DNA of 64,000 bases from Ischnura elegans (Eukaryota > Arthropoda > Insecta > Odonata > Coenagrionidae): NCBI RefSeq assembly GCF_921293095.1, contig NC_060251.1, positions 96,706,566-96,770,565 of the forward strand, written 5' to 3'. This document shows positions 1 to 12,600 of this stretch, in pieces; positions within the stretch are counted from its first letter, which is position 1, and the number at the start of each line of letters is the position of its first letter. The notes beneath the pieces were generated by a model that worked only from the letters and a program-made list of their open reading frames with translations, was not told the DNA's origin and did no database searches. The position numbers were made by a program, and so were the translations under genes.

Positions 1-54
1 GACATGTGAGGCCACCTCGAACTTCGAGGATTTTGATTCGGTGTGTCCGAAGGC

Positions 55-125
55 TTTACCTGGGATTTGAACCCAGATCCCTCGGCAGCCATGTGTTCCA
101 TCTACTTGGCTATCACGCTCCCCCT
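55..125 (-). repeat. tRNA-derived SINE head
   Basis: On the minus strand an A-box-like TGATAGCCAAGTAGATGG precedes a B box GGTTCAAATCC with roughly tRNA spacing. The segment continues leftward off a normal tRNA fold and lacks a clean acceptor stem, so a SINE head is preferred over a tRNA gene. Confidence 0.6.
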
Positions 126-192
126 CCTCGATAAGCAATGAGGGAATTTAAAACTCTGGAGGCCTATCTCGGCTGGTGGAATACTTAAAACG

Positions 193-1549
193 TAGGGATG
201 TGCGGGTAGTGTATTTTGATCTCGAGTCGAGTATAGAGTCGAGTTGAAAACTACTCGCGAGTATCGAGTCGAGTCGAGTTTGGTCATTTCTGGATTTGGC
301 AATATGATAATATATGCTCCAGCTTATTCCCATTTTTCCAATCCCCTTGAGAATTTTCTATCCTGAATGCTTAGTTTGATTTAAATAGGAAAAGATAATG
401 AGGAATGTTGATGGCAATTGTGTCAGAATTAGGAGATGAATGAAAATTAATGTGTCTTAATCTCTTAAACAGTTCCTTAAGTACAATTGAAATGAACTAA
501 CCCCTAGTAATATGTTGTCAATTCAATTTTTAAATGTGTCCAAACTGCTAGAAAGAGTCCCTGAATATAAGCATTTGCACCACTGTAATAAAGATTACAT
601 ACGTAAATGAATCATGTAATATTTGATCCTTTCAAATTCTCAAGCAGAAAAGTCAATTGTTCTACATGATTAGGGAATGATTCAATTTTCACGTATTACT
701 GCCTGCAGAAAATTGTCTTTCGCTACTCATGTGGCTGGACAAGTGCTTTCTTGACAAAATTGCTACATCTGAGAACTCAAGGAATTTTGATTAAAATTGT
801 GTCTACGATTTTTAAGACTCTTGAATCTTCATGGAATTTACTTGGGGGACGATGCGAACGAACTATGGAACTTCGCTCTAACCATATGGACAAATTTTAT
901 TTTCTTAAATTCTCACTTTTTTCAATCAACCTTATCAACTCTTGTTTTATTAGTTCAAGAAAGAAACAAAACGCAGCAAAGGAACAAAAGAAAATTAACA
1001 TCGGACGTAAGTAATATTAAGAAAAGGCAAAAAGATGGGAGTATTTGCGACGTCAAACAGGAAAAAAACCGGCCTTGTCCGCTAAGGCCGAAAAGTTACA
1101 TGTTTATTCCTATAAATCTAAACAATTTTTACGTATTCTCCCAGCGTTTGAGTTAAGAAAGTAGGGTTGGGTAGAAAAGTATCGCACAGTAAAGTATGAG
1201 CGACGCAGAGGTTCACTCCGATTATTCCGAATACGCCGCCGGGTCGGAAGACGGTCGGCCGCCGCGGCTGACGGGTTTTTGGCACCGACGTCCACTACTG
1301 ACTGCTACATGTTCAGTAATCTGAAACTTCAGGGCCAAGACATTAAAACGACTTATTGACTTTAATAACGATATTACTACATGGGTTTCATGATAGCGCC
1401 TCCTGTCGGCAGATTTCTGAACTCACTGGCCTTGACAGCTCTGTAACCGAAACTACTCGACTCGACATTCGTAATTCTACTCGAAACATTCGAGTCGAGT
1501 ACCTACTACTCGACTCGACACGAATTTTCGAGTACTCGCACATACCTAC
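193..1549. mobile_element. hAT-like non-autonomous element with CGAGT-rich ends
   Basis: Left end TAGGGATGTGCGGGTA and the inverted right end TAGGTATGTGCGAGTA agree, followed on both sides by arrays of TCGAG/ACTCG motifs (219-290 and 1456-1540). Flanking octamers TTAAAACG and CTTCAACG match at five of eight positions, a weak 8-bp duplication. No transposase is visible in the 1.36 kb between; the open frames there have no recognisable domain. Confidence 0.6.
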
Positions 1550-2435
1550 TTCAACGTTCTACGAATGAGGGAAGCATGGAGTTAAGTTAAGCCGCCATTG
1601 ACCGATATTCAGGTTCTTCTGTTTCCCATGCATTTAATTTGTTTAAATTGAAGTCAATTAAGTGTTTGTTTTTCACTCTAAAATATGCCGGAATCGCTAG
1701 TTGCACTCATTATAGGGTGAGATACCTGTAAGTCAAAAGGTGGTTTGCCTGATAACAGTTCCGTTTGAGGATATTTCACTTGCACTGTTGAAGGTACTAC
1801 GAAACTCGATTTTTAGAATAATTTATTATTTGATACATTTTTGTCAACAGAAAAATGTATAATTTTAAGAGAAATAGTAATTATTCTTGCGCAGAAAATA
1901 TAATTATATTGCCAAGACATTACAAAGATCTGTACATTCGCATCGACAATGAGCCGCGCGGCGGAAAAAAACCGCTTTTATCATACACACTATGCATGTT
2001 CATAGAAAATTTCTTAAAATAAACACTAATGCATTACCTGTGATTTTGATGTGATTATTTCCAGGTCCCATGGTGCACACCAACAAATTTAACAGTAGAG
2101 AGCGCAAAGATAACGACAAGGCATCAATTTGTTACGCATCGTTTTTTAGGATGGAAATGTAGCTTAAATATAAACTGAAAAAAAACTTCATCGAACTAAA
2201 AAATTACCCCTTATTTGTTGAATAGTCTATAAAAATAGCTTCCAGAAGGAGAAACGGACCGAGAAACAGAAATATACGTGTTTCCACAACAATTCCCTGT
2301 CAGGCTTCTATCCTAGCAACGGAGTATATTTTATTTTTTTTTATTTCACACACCACCGAAAACTGCTCTGTTCGGCCTTTACATCGGGGTTGATAACATT
2401 TAACAATCACAAACATCCATGCCCTGGATAAGGGT
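1550..2435. other. Intergenic AT-rich sequence, nothing recognised
   Basis: No host exon, repeat end or long open frame is evident apart from poly-T tracts next to the SINE head that follows. Confidence 0.4.
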
Positions 2436-2520
2436 AACTTACCCAGGCGGGACTCGAAACCGCGACCTTCGGGTTGGCAGGCGAGGACTTTACCCCGCCG
2501 CCACCAAGGCCAGCGGGTCT
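2436..2520 (-). repeat. tRNA-derived SINE head
   Basis: Minus strand shows TGGCCTTGGTGGCGGCGGGG (A-box region) and GGTTTCGAGTCC (B box). It is followed by GGGTAAGTTACCC and a T-rich body, typical of arthropod tRNA-SINEs rather than a functional tRNA. Confidence 0.6.
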
Positions 2521-2680
2521 ACTGTTGTGCTGCGAGTGAAACGTTATGTGGAAGGAGGTCGTCGGTAGCATTAAAAAAAGCAACTCGTACGTATTGGTAC
2601 CAGTTTAATGAAATAACGAATTTACAGCCTAAAATAAAAAAATTGGGCGTTGGAGACCAACGGGGGAGTGGCGTGGACTG

Positions 2681-2985
2681 CAGTGGCGCAGCGAGGGGGG
2701 GGGGGGGATTAGGGGGCCCTCACCAGAGCTCAGAGAAATATTTAAGGTTCACCCATTTCACTCAATTGGATTAATATTACCAATATAATATTGTAAGGAT
2801 AGGTAAAATATCCCTTAGAAATCCGTAAAACTCACCATTTTGAACCGTTTATCTTAAAATTCCACAATTTATAAATCTCGCACCTAACGCTCTTCCTGGT
2901 GGGTAATTCATACCCCCACACACACACCGCTATTAGTTGCACCTAAACCCCTCCCCCCCAGCCGTAATTCTTGGCTGCGCCCCTG
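2681..2985. mobile_element. hAT MITE, family A
   Basis: 305 bases from CAGTGGCGCAGCGAGG to the inverted end CTGGGGCGCAGC-type (CAGGGGCGCAGCCAAG inverted). Perfect 8-bp target duplication GTGGACTG at 2673-2680 and 2986-2993, diagnostic of hAT. The same family recurs at 10764, 18872, 45275, 49848, 56752 and 60625. No coding capacity. Confidence 0.92.
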
Positions 2986-3453
2986 GTGGACTGTACCTTG
3001 TGATGGCGCTGTGTTCTCCTGGAAGCAGCTTCGTTCGATCTCCCTCTCCAGCGGACTCCACGACGTCCTCGCACCAGGAGCACGTCTCCAAAAATACCCG
3101 AATCGGGGTCTCTCGCTCCTTTTATATCCCACCTTTCTAGGACCGACAGTGGGTACCTACGTTTGAGCGGCAAGGCACATATTCATGGAGGTAGCTGAAG
3201 GCCTCCGTTTGACCGGCATTATTCGGAGAGTTAGCGGCGGGTCTACCCCACACTCACATCAGCACTCCCATCTCCCTTCGATGAGAGAGAGAGAGAGGCC
3301 CCTCGAAGTCATGGGCGGCTCACGGGTTGCACAAATTTAGCCGTTTTCCTGAAACTTTCCGTCGCACATAAGTCGAAAAGTATTGAGAATTGGGGGCTGA
3401 AACATTAGCTACACCTAATGGTATCGGTTTCTATCACCTAGCAACATTTGAAC

Positions 3454-3721
3454 GATATATCGATGGCTAAGTTCCAACAACACGTATCTCAAATTCAGCC
3501 GGTTTGAGACAGATATCTTAAACAAGGTGTAGTAACATTAAAAAAATAAAATACAAGCAAAACACAACACTTTGTTTGCAAATGAATGCTTCTTTTTCAG
3601 TTTTATAAGCTTTTAGTTTTTAATTTCAGTGTACAAGTAAAAAAATTAATAGTTTTTTTGCTCTCCTGAAAAGTTGCTCTTTTTGTGGTACGTGGTGTTA
3701 GAACTTAGCTATCGATATATC
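3454..3721. mobile_element. Short element with about 33-bp inverted repeats
   Basis: GATATATCGATGGCTAAGTT near 3454 is mirrored by AACTTAGCTATCGATATATC ending at 3721; the match continues inward as CCAACAACACGTA / TACGTGGTGTTAG. The interior is AT-rich without coding capacity. No clear target duplication. Confidence 0.5.
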
Positions 3722-4081
3722 GATGACATTCGAGGGACTTTCCTTGTTAGTCACCGAGGTAAAATACTCTCTGCATGTGTAGTAAATAACTTATTATAAG
3801 TACATACTATCTGTATGAAAGTTTTGTCATTTTACTACTCATGCAGGAGTCACTTACTACGTTAACCACACGTTTTTCTATAACCAACTAAAAAGTTTTA
3901 TTTACATTGTAGCACATTAGTTTCCTTAGCACTCTCCTAGTTACTGGTCTCAACCCGCGTTATTGTCCTGAGTGGCCTTTGTCAAGGAAACGAGCACGTG
4001 TCTGATTAAGGCAAGGATGAGTGCTTAGGCTGTACTAAAAAAACTTTTTTAAATTTCAAAATTGTCAATCGGATTTCGATG

Positions 4082-4124
4082 ACCCTCGGGTGTACGGATA
4101 CCCTCGGGTGTACCCTCGGGTGTA
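4082..4124. repeat. Three-copy minisatellite
   Basis: ACCCTCGGGTGTA occurs at 4082-4094, 4100-4112 and, sharing one base, 4112-4124. Confidence 0.8.
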
Positions 4125-5035
4125 AGGATAGGCAAAAAAGATTTTTGAAAAATGCTAAATAATTAGTAAGAGGTGCCTAAATATCAACACCCTTAATTAG
4201 CCTACAATTTCGCGAAAACTGCCAAAATAAGGGTAATCAGGATAAGTTATGTTCCATATGGCATAATATTTCGTCGGTTTTTGCGTATCTTTCACCATCT
4301 AGGCTCTTTGGACTGCGCAGCCTGGCGCCAAGAGTGGCGCTAAGCGATGCGGCTGAAGATGAAGTTTAAATGGAGTCCCCCTAAAAGGTTTTCTTCCTTC
4401 ACTCATGGAATAGAGTATTAGTGTGCGCGAAGTATTTCCACACAATACATATATTGCGATGGATGGTTTGTGATTTGAAAAAGTAACCATGAAAACAGCC
4501 AGATCACTTTTAGGATAGTTTATTTTTATTTTAAATTTAAATGAGGATTGTTTTCGCATCGTCAAAATTGATGCCAAGCCATTGGACCTTCGCATCATGA
4601 CGTCAACTTGCACGAAACTTAAACTATTAGTTGAAATACTGCACTTACTTATATAAATGGTCTTCACAGCTGTGCTATGCGATGGTGGAGATAGAATTGC
4701 CTTCAAATCCCTTCGAACGGACCATCCAATTTTTTCTCTATACGGGGTCGATTAGTGCGTTTACGGAAACCTTTCCCTGGGTAGTAATAATTTTACTTAA
4801 ACAACCCGGGATTAAATAGTACAAATAGTACTCCCTCCCTGTCATCTTGCGTGGAATTCCCTTTGGAGATTCTTTCATCCACTATAACGAACTTTTTGAA
4901 TTAACTTTTCCTTTACTTTAAGAAATTAAACAATTCTAAGAGAAATATGATTAAATAAGCTTTTCTCGGATTTCCGCGTGGGTAAGGCTACCTCATTAGC
5001 TCATTGAGTTTTGGTGAGGCAAAAGGTCTTAAGCT
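4125..5035. other. Intergenic, nothing recognised
   Basis: Open frames around 4299-4706 and 4631-4819 overlap on opposite strands, have no domain and no splice context; they are taken as chance. Confidence 0.4.
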
Positions 5036-5043
5036 TCCTTCAG

Positions 5044-5300
5044 CAGTGGTGTAGCCAAGTGGGGAATCCAGGGGTCGTGACCCCCCCGAAATATAAAGAC
5101 AAAATTATTTTCCGTCATGAAAGATAAAAAAATATTGAAAAATCATGAATTTACAAAATACTTCTTCAATGGATGAAATTTTTTCGATTATGAAAAGTGT
5201 AAAAATTAGTTTAAAACTCTGTACTTAGTACCCTGTTTTTCAAAAAATTTCCCCCTGGTTTTGGACCCCCCTCCAAACAAAATTCCTGGCTACTCCACTG
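5044..5300. mobile_element. hAT MITE, family B
   Basis: 257 bases from CAGTGGTGTAGCCAAG to CTTGGCTACTCCACTG-type inverted end (CCTGGCTACTCCACTG). Flanking octamers TCCTTCAG and TCCTTCGG differ at one base. Relatives at 20282 and 59467 share internal GGTTTTGGACCCCC. Confidence 0.88.
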
Positions 5301-6004
5301 TCCTTCGGTATGATTTTAAAAAAATTCAACAATCGTGAGAATCAATTTTAAATAATAATCAAAAGAGCAATTCATGATAATGAAGAGTTGGATCTAAGGC
5401 AACTGGAGCACTATGGAGATAACTTACTACCTTGTGAAAAAAATAATTGCTATACAAACCATTCCCCTCGTCATCCAGTAGTTACATCAAATTATGGTAT
5501 TCTTTTCCGTAGAGTTATGTTTGAAAAATATTTTCTTATTATCTATTTATCCATAAGTACTTGTGAAATTACCATGGATACATTCATAAAAAACGTGCAT
5601 AAGGTTTTAAAGGTAGAATAAATATCTGACATGTGACTTATTGTTAAATGTATTTATTTGTATTGCTGACATTTTTTCAGCATAAAATCATATTGATGTT
5701 TCATCATTGCAAAGGCTTTAAATATTATACAGTGAAAATGATTCTATTTGACAATTCTCTTTCCTGCCAAATACAAAAATATTTTACATTTGCTTGATTA
5801 TTGAGAAGATAAATATCTGCCAAATACATAAGTGAATTTTGGAATTACTAAAAATAGTCAAGCCAGAATAAGATTATTAAACGTGGTGAGGATTTAGGTT
5901 TGTATGGTAAGAAATGATCTACAATAATAGGGTTGCCAAAATGTCATGCATTCAAAATTCAATAAAACCAGTACATATATATTTGAATAGGTAACAATCC
6001 GTCA

Positions 6005-6470
6005 GAATGCAAGTGAAAAAACTCTGATCAATTAATAAATTCCCTGTATTGAAAAGCTTGACTCTTAGTAACTATTTGGCTCCTATCAATTTCGGTCGTA
6101 AATATTTTGAAAAAAATTAAGTAGATGTTAATTGTAATCTTATAATTGTAATATCTACGCAGATACACCAAGTGTTATGAAGGTGAACTATCTTTCTCTT
6201 TGTATGTTTTTTGTTTTTCTTGTATTTCCGGTTGTCGTTGTTCATCCGTGATCGCGAATAGATGTGTGAAATTAATATCCGTCTTATTTATTTCCAATCT
6301 TGATCCGTTCCTACAGTAGAAGCCAAGCCTTTTCCCTAAAGTTCAATTCTGCATTCCACATGGTCTACTAATAAGCTCATATAAGGAAAATATGAGTATT
6401 TTGTATCCTAGAATGCAGTGGTCTGAGCAACAAAATGCAGATCTCCGAAAATGGCCACTGAGGCAAAAAA
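6005..6470. repeat. Direct repeat, copy 1
   Basis: Shares long imperfect blocks with 7088-7362 in the same order: TATTGAAAAGCT..GACTCTTA, CCTATCAATTTC, TAATAAGCTCA, AAGGAAAATATGAGTATTT and AAAATGCAGATCTCCGA. Copy 2 lacks roughly 190 bases of the middle. No family recognised. Confidence 0.75.
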
Positions 6471-7087
6471 AATACCTATTGTAAATTCTAGAGACCGGAT
6501 AAATTTAGACTACCTCTCAATCTTCTTTAAAAAATCAGAAATGCAGACCGAAATCATTTTTTACGTGAGAAAAAAATTAAAATACGATGGTATAATGAAA
6601 TCTCTCTCCAAATGTGGGTTATAGTGGAGTATGTGAAGCACAGATCCAGTAAAAATCGTGATTTCAAATGAGTATATAGTATCCATTGCTAATAACAGTA
6701 TTGATGGCAAATACACACAACCAATTAAATAACAAATAACAGACAAAACAACAAAAAACAACATATAAAATAATAAAAGTTGGCTCGTGAACAACTTGAA
6801 AATGCGTCTTTGTAGTTGCCACAGTATGTTACTTTCACTTCCAACTTTTTGCACTGCAGAGTCCACCCAATGGGACCAAAAATAATGGACACACTTTACA
6901 CTCGAAGAGTTTACGATTCTTCTCCATAACTTATGACTAACACCTTCAGTCTTCTGTAAGAGAAAATATGATTTTAAGAAAAAAATTAGCTTTTACATTA
7001 TACTTTTTGAAATGGTTAAAAGAAAGACAATTCTAAAAAAATGTGATGAAATAATAAAATAATATAACATGGGAATAAAGTCTTATT

Positions 7088-7362
7088 TCCTGCAATTGAA
7101 AAACACTCCGATTTTTATCTAAATTCTCAGTATTGAAAAGCTGGACTCTTAATAACAATTGGGTTCCTATCAATTTCAGTCGAAATATAAAAAAAATATA
7201 TATATATAAACAAAACCTTTTCCTTGCAGTTCAAAAATGCATTCCATGCAGCCCTCTAATAAGCTCACATAAGGAAAATATGAGTATTTCGTATCCTATA
7301 ATGCAGTAGTCTGAATAAGAAAATGCAGATCTCCGAGAATGGCCATTAGCCGTTGGCAAAAA
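7088..7362. repeat. Direct repeat, copy 2
   Basis: Second, shorter copy of 6005-6470, about 1.08 kb away in the same orientation. The intervening kilobase is AT-rich with no recognised gene. Confidence 0.75.
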
Positions 7363-7559
7363 AGAGAAGGAATTTACGTTACCTGCGGTGTAAATATGTT
7401 ACGTTGCAGGGAAAAGGGAAATGATATAGGGGACAGCTTATGCCGAAAATGGCCATTGTCTCTCTGCAAAATACAAAAACCACAGTACAAGTTTACATTC
7501 GTAGACGTGTTTTCTTCACGACAGTGCCGGTTTGTTTAATTTATAACAGTTTCAAAGGT

Positions 7560-9420
7560 GGCGACCTCATTTTTTAAACTCTTCGACGCTACTGCTAAGT
7601 AGTCATCGTCAGCCAATCCAGGTGACGATGCCTTACTGTGACGGTCGAGTTTTATCGAATGGCTAATTTTTGCCGGATTTTACCAAATTTAGGATTTTCA
7701 CTTGTTTTAATTTCTAAACAATACGAGATATGGATGGAAGCGCTGTGAACACAATTGCATTAATGTTACCTATGTGTGCACTCATCTTAATAAGGGAATG
7801 GAACATCGTTTACATAGACTTCGAAAGCAGATTAAAACAGACGTTCGAATCAACAAGTGGTTCAGCGACAGGATCCTAGGTAACCCCTACAATTGAGACT
7901 ATGAATCTGGGCTCTTGGCAGTGCTTCAGCTCATTAGGGTCATTAATTTTTTTTTGTATAGGCGATTATGATGGAGTTTCATAAATGAAATTAACCGCAA
8001 TTGTCCATTTTTAGATCAGTCGCCAACTTTTCGAGCGATTTGCGGTGAAAAATCTCTGGCCTAAGCAAAAAAAAAGTTGATGACGTCATGTACTCTTGAT
8101 GATCGGGTTACCGCATTTCAACTACTCCTCAGCCTCTTATGGGTCATTTTTCTTTACAAAATTGTGAGCGATTGCTTTCCTCTATGGGCGGCTCTATCTG
8201 AACGAGTGAATGAGCTGGAGCTCTAATGACGTCACCAACTCATGAAAAGTGGGTGGCAACTTTCGCGATTTTTATTTAAAAAATTGTGAGAGAATAGTTG
8301 CGAGTAGAAGAATTGATGACATTGAATTGGATTGCTTTCGTATTAACTCATATTTCTTCTCCGTTGACCGAAATATTTTCATGAATTACTATTTTAAGCC
8401 CAAATGAGCGAACCTGATGTTTCAGCAAAGGAGCTTTGTGTATAGTAGCTAACCCGCAACGCTTAAACGCGCGGAGTGTTGCCTACCTATTAAAGTTTTT
8501 TTTTTACCAGCTGTAAAGTAATATAATATATATGTATATTGTCTCTCTGAGGGATTTTAATCATATTAAACGTGGAAATGACGTTATTTCTTAAATATTT
8601 CATGACTTACAGGAAATTGGTCAAGTTATTATCACTCTAACATATTATCATATACATATGTAGGTATATATTAATGCATCATAACTAAAACAAGCTAAAA
8701 TGTTTAATACAGTATGTAAATAACGTTTCGGTAGCCATAGCATACGGCTACAAATAACTTCAATGTTGTCACATTTCTCAATGTATTAATGTAGAAAAAT
8801 TCTTTTTTTAATCTTCATCCTCATTTTGAACATCCATTTTGGTCTTTCAGCTAGGATATACAGCTTACCCACAAAAAATGCCGAGACTCAAATTAGGGCA
8901 TAAAAATATTTTTTATTAACCTATTGTTGGTGGAATGCGAAGTCCACCTGATTATCCCAACCAGGTCTGATGTTTGCAATTGTACAATGGTTGTAATGTA
9001 CAAGGACTAGGTCGCTATGCTCAAGAGGATTGTAATCTCAGCTATAGGCTGTTGTGCAAGCATTATTCCCTTACATAGAAAAAATTAATGTTGGGATCAC
9101 ATAAATTAACCATAACAGTTTGTTTGACTTTCAAATAACTTTCATTTTATTACTGACTCAAGAAAATGAGGCCAGTTGTTATATTAAATTACATATTAAA
9201 TTAAGATATCTCCGCAAGTATCCAACATTCTAGAGTCAGAGAAAACTTAATGTTATCTATATATCAAGCATGTACAAAAATTGTCTATCAATAAGTCTTT
9301 TTTTCCTGTCCTCTACTAATCATCTGTTGCATTTTTTATGTTATCATTTTTCTACTTTGGCTGATGCAAGCTGTACATCCTATATATGTTAAAATTTATT
9401 TCCTCCCGAAATAAATTCTC
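7560..9420. other. Intergenic region downstream of the SLC17-like gene
   Basis: AT-rich, no exon or repeat end recognised. Contains scattered TGACGTCA-type octamers near 8085 and 8228. Confidence 0.4.
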
Positions 9421-9425
9421 ACTGA

Positions 9426-9431
9426 TTTATT
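9426..9431 (-). terminator. Candidate polyadenylation signal of the SLC17-like gene
   Basis: AATAAA on the minus strand, about 120 bases beyond the stop codon. A second AATAAA-like tract lies just downstream. Position fits a short 3' UTR; not otherwise supported. Confidence 0.5.
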
Positions 9432-9549
9432 TCTTTCAAACTCAGATAAAACCCAGGTTGAGTGCTGGTTTGACTTTGGCATCTAACAGCTTTGCTGCAA
9501 GTTACATTGATCCAGTGAAGAAAGAATGCATTGTCATGCAATACTTACT

Positions 9550-9690
9550 TCATGTTGCTTCTTGGTCCAATTTCTTTGGATTATTCCATGGCCGTTCTTG
9601 TACAGATCCAAAGAAAAAATAGAGCACATATGCGGCAATAGATATAAATGCTCCTGTGTAAAATACGATTGACCATCTTTCTACCGTTTG
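9550..9690 (-). CDS. SLC17-like gene, last coding exon and stop
   Basis: CAG acceptor at 9691-9692, then QTVERWSIVFYTGAFISIAA and YVLYFFFGSVQERPWNNPKK LDQEAT, ending in TGA at 9552-9550. The family's WRxVFYIAA helix and FGSGExQxWN tail are recognisable. Two Asn-Pro/Lys-rich turns close a short cytoplasmic tail, as usual. Confidence 0.93.
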   Translation of the reverse strand, partial: QTVERWSIVFYTGAFISIAAYVLYFFFGSVQERPWNNPKKLDQEAT

Positions 9691-12600
9691 CTGTGGAATA
9701 ATAAAAATATAATGTAGCCTTTTTTTAATGCAATCATTAACTTCAACAAAAAACTTTTGACATGGTGTTTTATAATCATATAATGAGATAGTATTTTATT
9801 TTCACACACATAAATTTAGCCTAAAATCGTGTGCCATATGTGTGATATTGGGTGAGAGAAATGCAAAAGTAAAAATGAAATGCAAAGGCAAAGTCACCCT
9901 TTGAGAAATAATCATCAGGCTAAGTTACCAGATTATGTAATACGTACTAATCATATTGGGAAAGTTCTGGATTTACTGATCAGACGTTTTGGAGCATAGG
10001 TTGAAGAAAAATTGTTGCCATTTCATGATATTTGTGCTTTAAACCTCATAAAATAAATTTTATGATATAATAGTCAATCAAAGACCAAAAAATGATGAAT
10101 TATGCTGACAGGAGTAATTTAATATTACAAGGGAGGTTTTTTTTTCAAACTCCGACCGCTCAACAAAAGCACGATACGAGTGACAGGTGCATACTGCTCA
10201 GGTAGGGCAGTTGCGCATCCTCTGTACCACACCCTCAAGTCATTTCTGACCGTAAGTTGTTAGTTAAAGGTTAGTAGCAATCTCCTTAACTACACTGCCT
10301 CAATTGATTCTCCCGCCAAGTGTGCACTGTAGAGAGACAGCTAGAAAACTCGCAGAATGGCTTCACCATTGACTTGTCTTGACCTTTATGCTGATAAAAG
10401 AGAATTTTTTTTAATGGCTAGGGTGTGAACCAGTGTGAAATATTACGTCCATTCCCATTCAAAACAAAAGAAGAGACATGCTGACTTCTGGAATTGTTCT
10501 GATCCATGACGATGCCCGTCATCTCAGCACTAATGCAGCCCAACTGCTCCTGAAGCAATTTCAATGGGACTTTTTCAATCATCCACCCTGCAATGTCAAC
10601 ATAGCGTCATGTGACTTCCATCTATATGCTGAAATGAAGAAGTAGCTGGGAGGGGGAGGATTTTCAAGCAGGCGATGACCTCCAGTGCAAAGGAAAAATT
10701 CGTAGGAAGTCATCGACGGCAGCATCCTATGAAGAAGGTATAGTAAAGCTTGCCAATAGGCACCAGGGGCACAGCTAGGAATTGAGGCTAGGAGGGGTTT
10801 TTGGCACAACTAATACCGGGGAGTTAGGGGGTATGGAATACCTTCCAGGGGAAGCGGGAGGTGCGGGGGCCCTCCCCCAGAAAAATTTAAGATAAATGGT
10901 TCCGAATGGTAAGTTTTACGGCCTTCTGAGGGATATTTTTATAATCCTTACATTATTCTATAAGTAATATTAGTCCAATTAAGTACAATTGATTAAACTT
11001 TTAAAATTCTCTGAGCTCTGGGGGGGTTTTATACCCCAAAACCCCCTCCCCTCCCCCTCGCTGCACCACTGATAGGCACGACCAATTCCTCAATCGCCAA
11101 GGCAATTATGTCAAAAGGATATCACAAGTGTGCTCAACATTTAGCAATGAAATACTTTTTAATCAATCACTCCATCTTCTGTTCATGACCCATCGGAGGT
11201 TGAAAAAAAAATGGCCCTTGTACATTCATCAAACATTAGAAAATAGGAAAATAACTATGATTAGCGGCAATAAATTAAGTGCCCATTCACGGATGCACAA
11301 TGAACTCTTACTAGTACACAAGAATGGAGTTATACCAAATGTTCGACCTGTGGTGCAATCAGCTCATGAGACCACTTTCTATCACTTTAGTTTTAACTTC
11401 ATTACCATAAAATTTAGGTGAAACTAAATTTCAAGCACGAGAATAGATTTTTCAAAGGAAACATAAATAAATACCTCCTCCTCCACTATGGCAGCGACTA
11501 CAATTGGCACAAATATTCCTGATGAATTGCTGACAGTATGCAGGATGCCAGATATTGCTCCAGCGTAGTTTATGGCCAAATCCAAATGGTTCAGGTAAGA
11601 TCCTCCAAAAAATGCTCCGGAAAGAAGCCCACTTACTGATAATAGGATTACTATAGTGTCCGGATCATATCCCACCTGCGCCACTGCAATTAGTGCAGCT
11701 GCTGATCCTAGAGCAGCTGCAAGTACATAAAAGTTCTATTATTTAATATATATTACATACATTCATTTATCCATTTGATACCAAGCTTCAATAGGTTCAT
11801 CAAGAAGCTTTTTCCTCATTAACAGTGCTGTAGTTGGGCAGGTATGGCATATCCCCTAAAATCCAAACACTTATGGTATTTGGAGGACGCGACGGACAGC
11901 AGAGGTCATTTGTGCCATGAGGGAAGGGTAGGTAAGGAAGGGTGGAGAGAAACCTGGCGTCGGCATTAGCCTGCTCTTAACGAAAGGTGCCAAGGGGACC
12001 ACAGCTTAACGTCCCATCCGACGGACTGAGTGTTGCGCTTGAAATGTCCTCCACACAACACTCAAGCAGGGATCAGGCATTCTCTGAAAATTCTCTGCCA
12101 CTGCGGGGATTTGAACCCCAGCCCGCCGGGTTGGAAGTCAACAGTCTAGCCACCACACCAGCCCGATCCCCTTCCAAACTCGTTATAAGTGTACCGATTA
12201 AACTATCTTTTTAAATCTGTAAAAAATAGCCCTACTGTAAATTCTCCAGTGGAATTCAGAAAGAAAAATTGTAAATGATTATTTACTTGTGCAAAGTTAT
12301 CTCATGGCAAACTTGTAACTAATATAAGAGTTGGATTTGACATTTCAATTGCGGCCGGATGTATAATACATATTCAGCCGTTGGAAATTTTTTGTGAGTA
12401 CCACCTAAATTTTTTTCCCAGCTACAGCACTGCTTATGTACTGAGGTGTTGCAGGACTACATATCTAAGATTGTGTCAAATGTATCTCGACATTTCATGG
12501 AGTCTCTGCATAATGCATGAGTAATGGCACCTTGGGATAACAATAATTTTTTAATTAGCTATAGATGGAGGTTAAACATACTACCCAGATAGCACAAAGT

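Noticed and set aside
8085-8235. CRE-like TGACGTCA sites as a regulatory cluster
   Set aside because: Only two short matches without any gene nearby; expected by chance.
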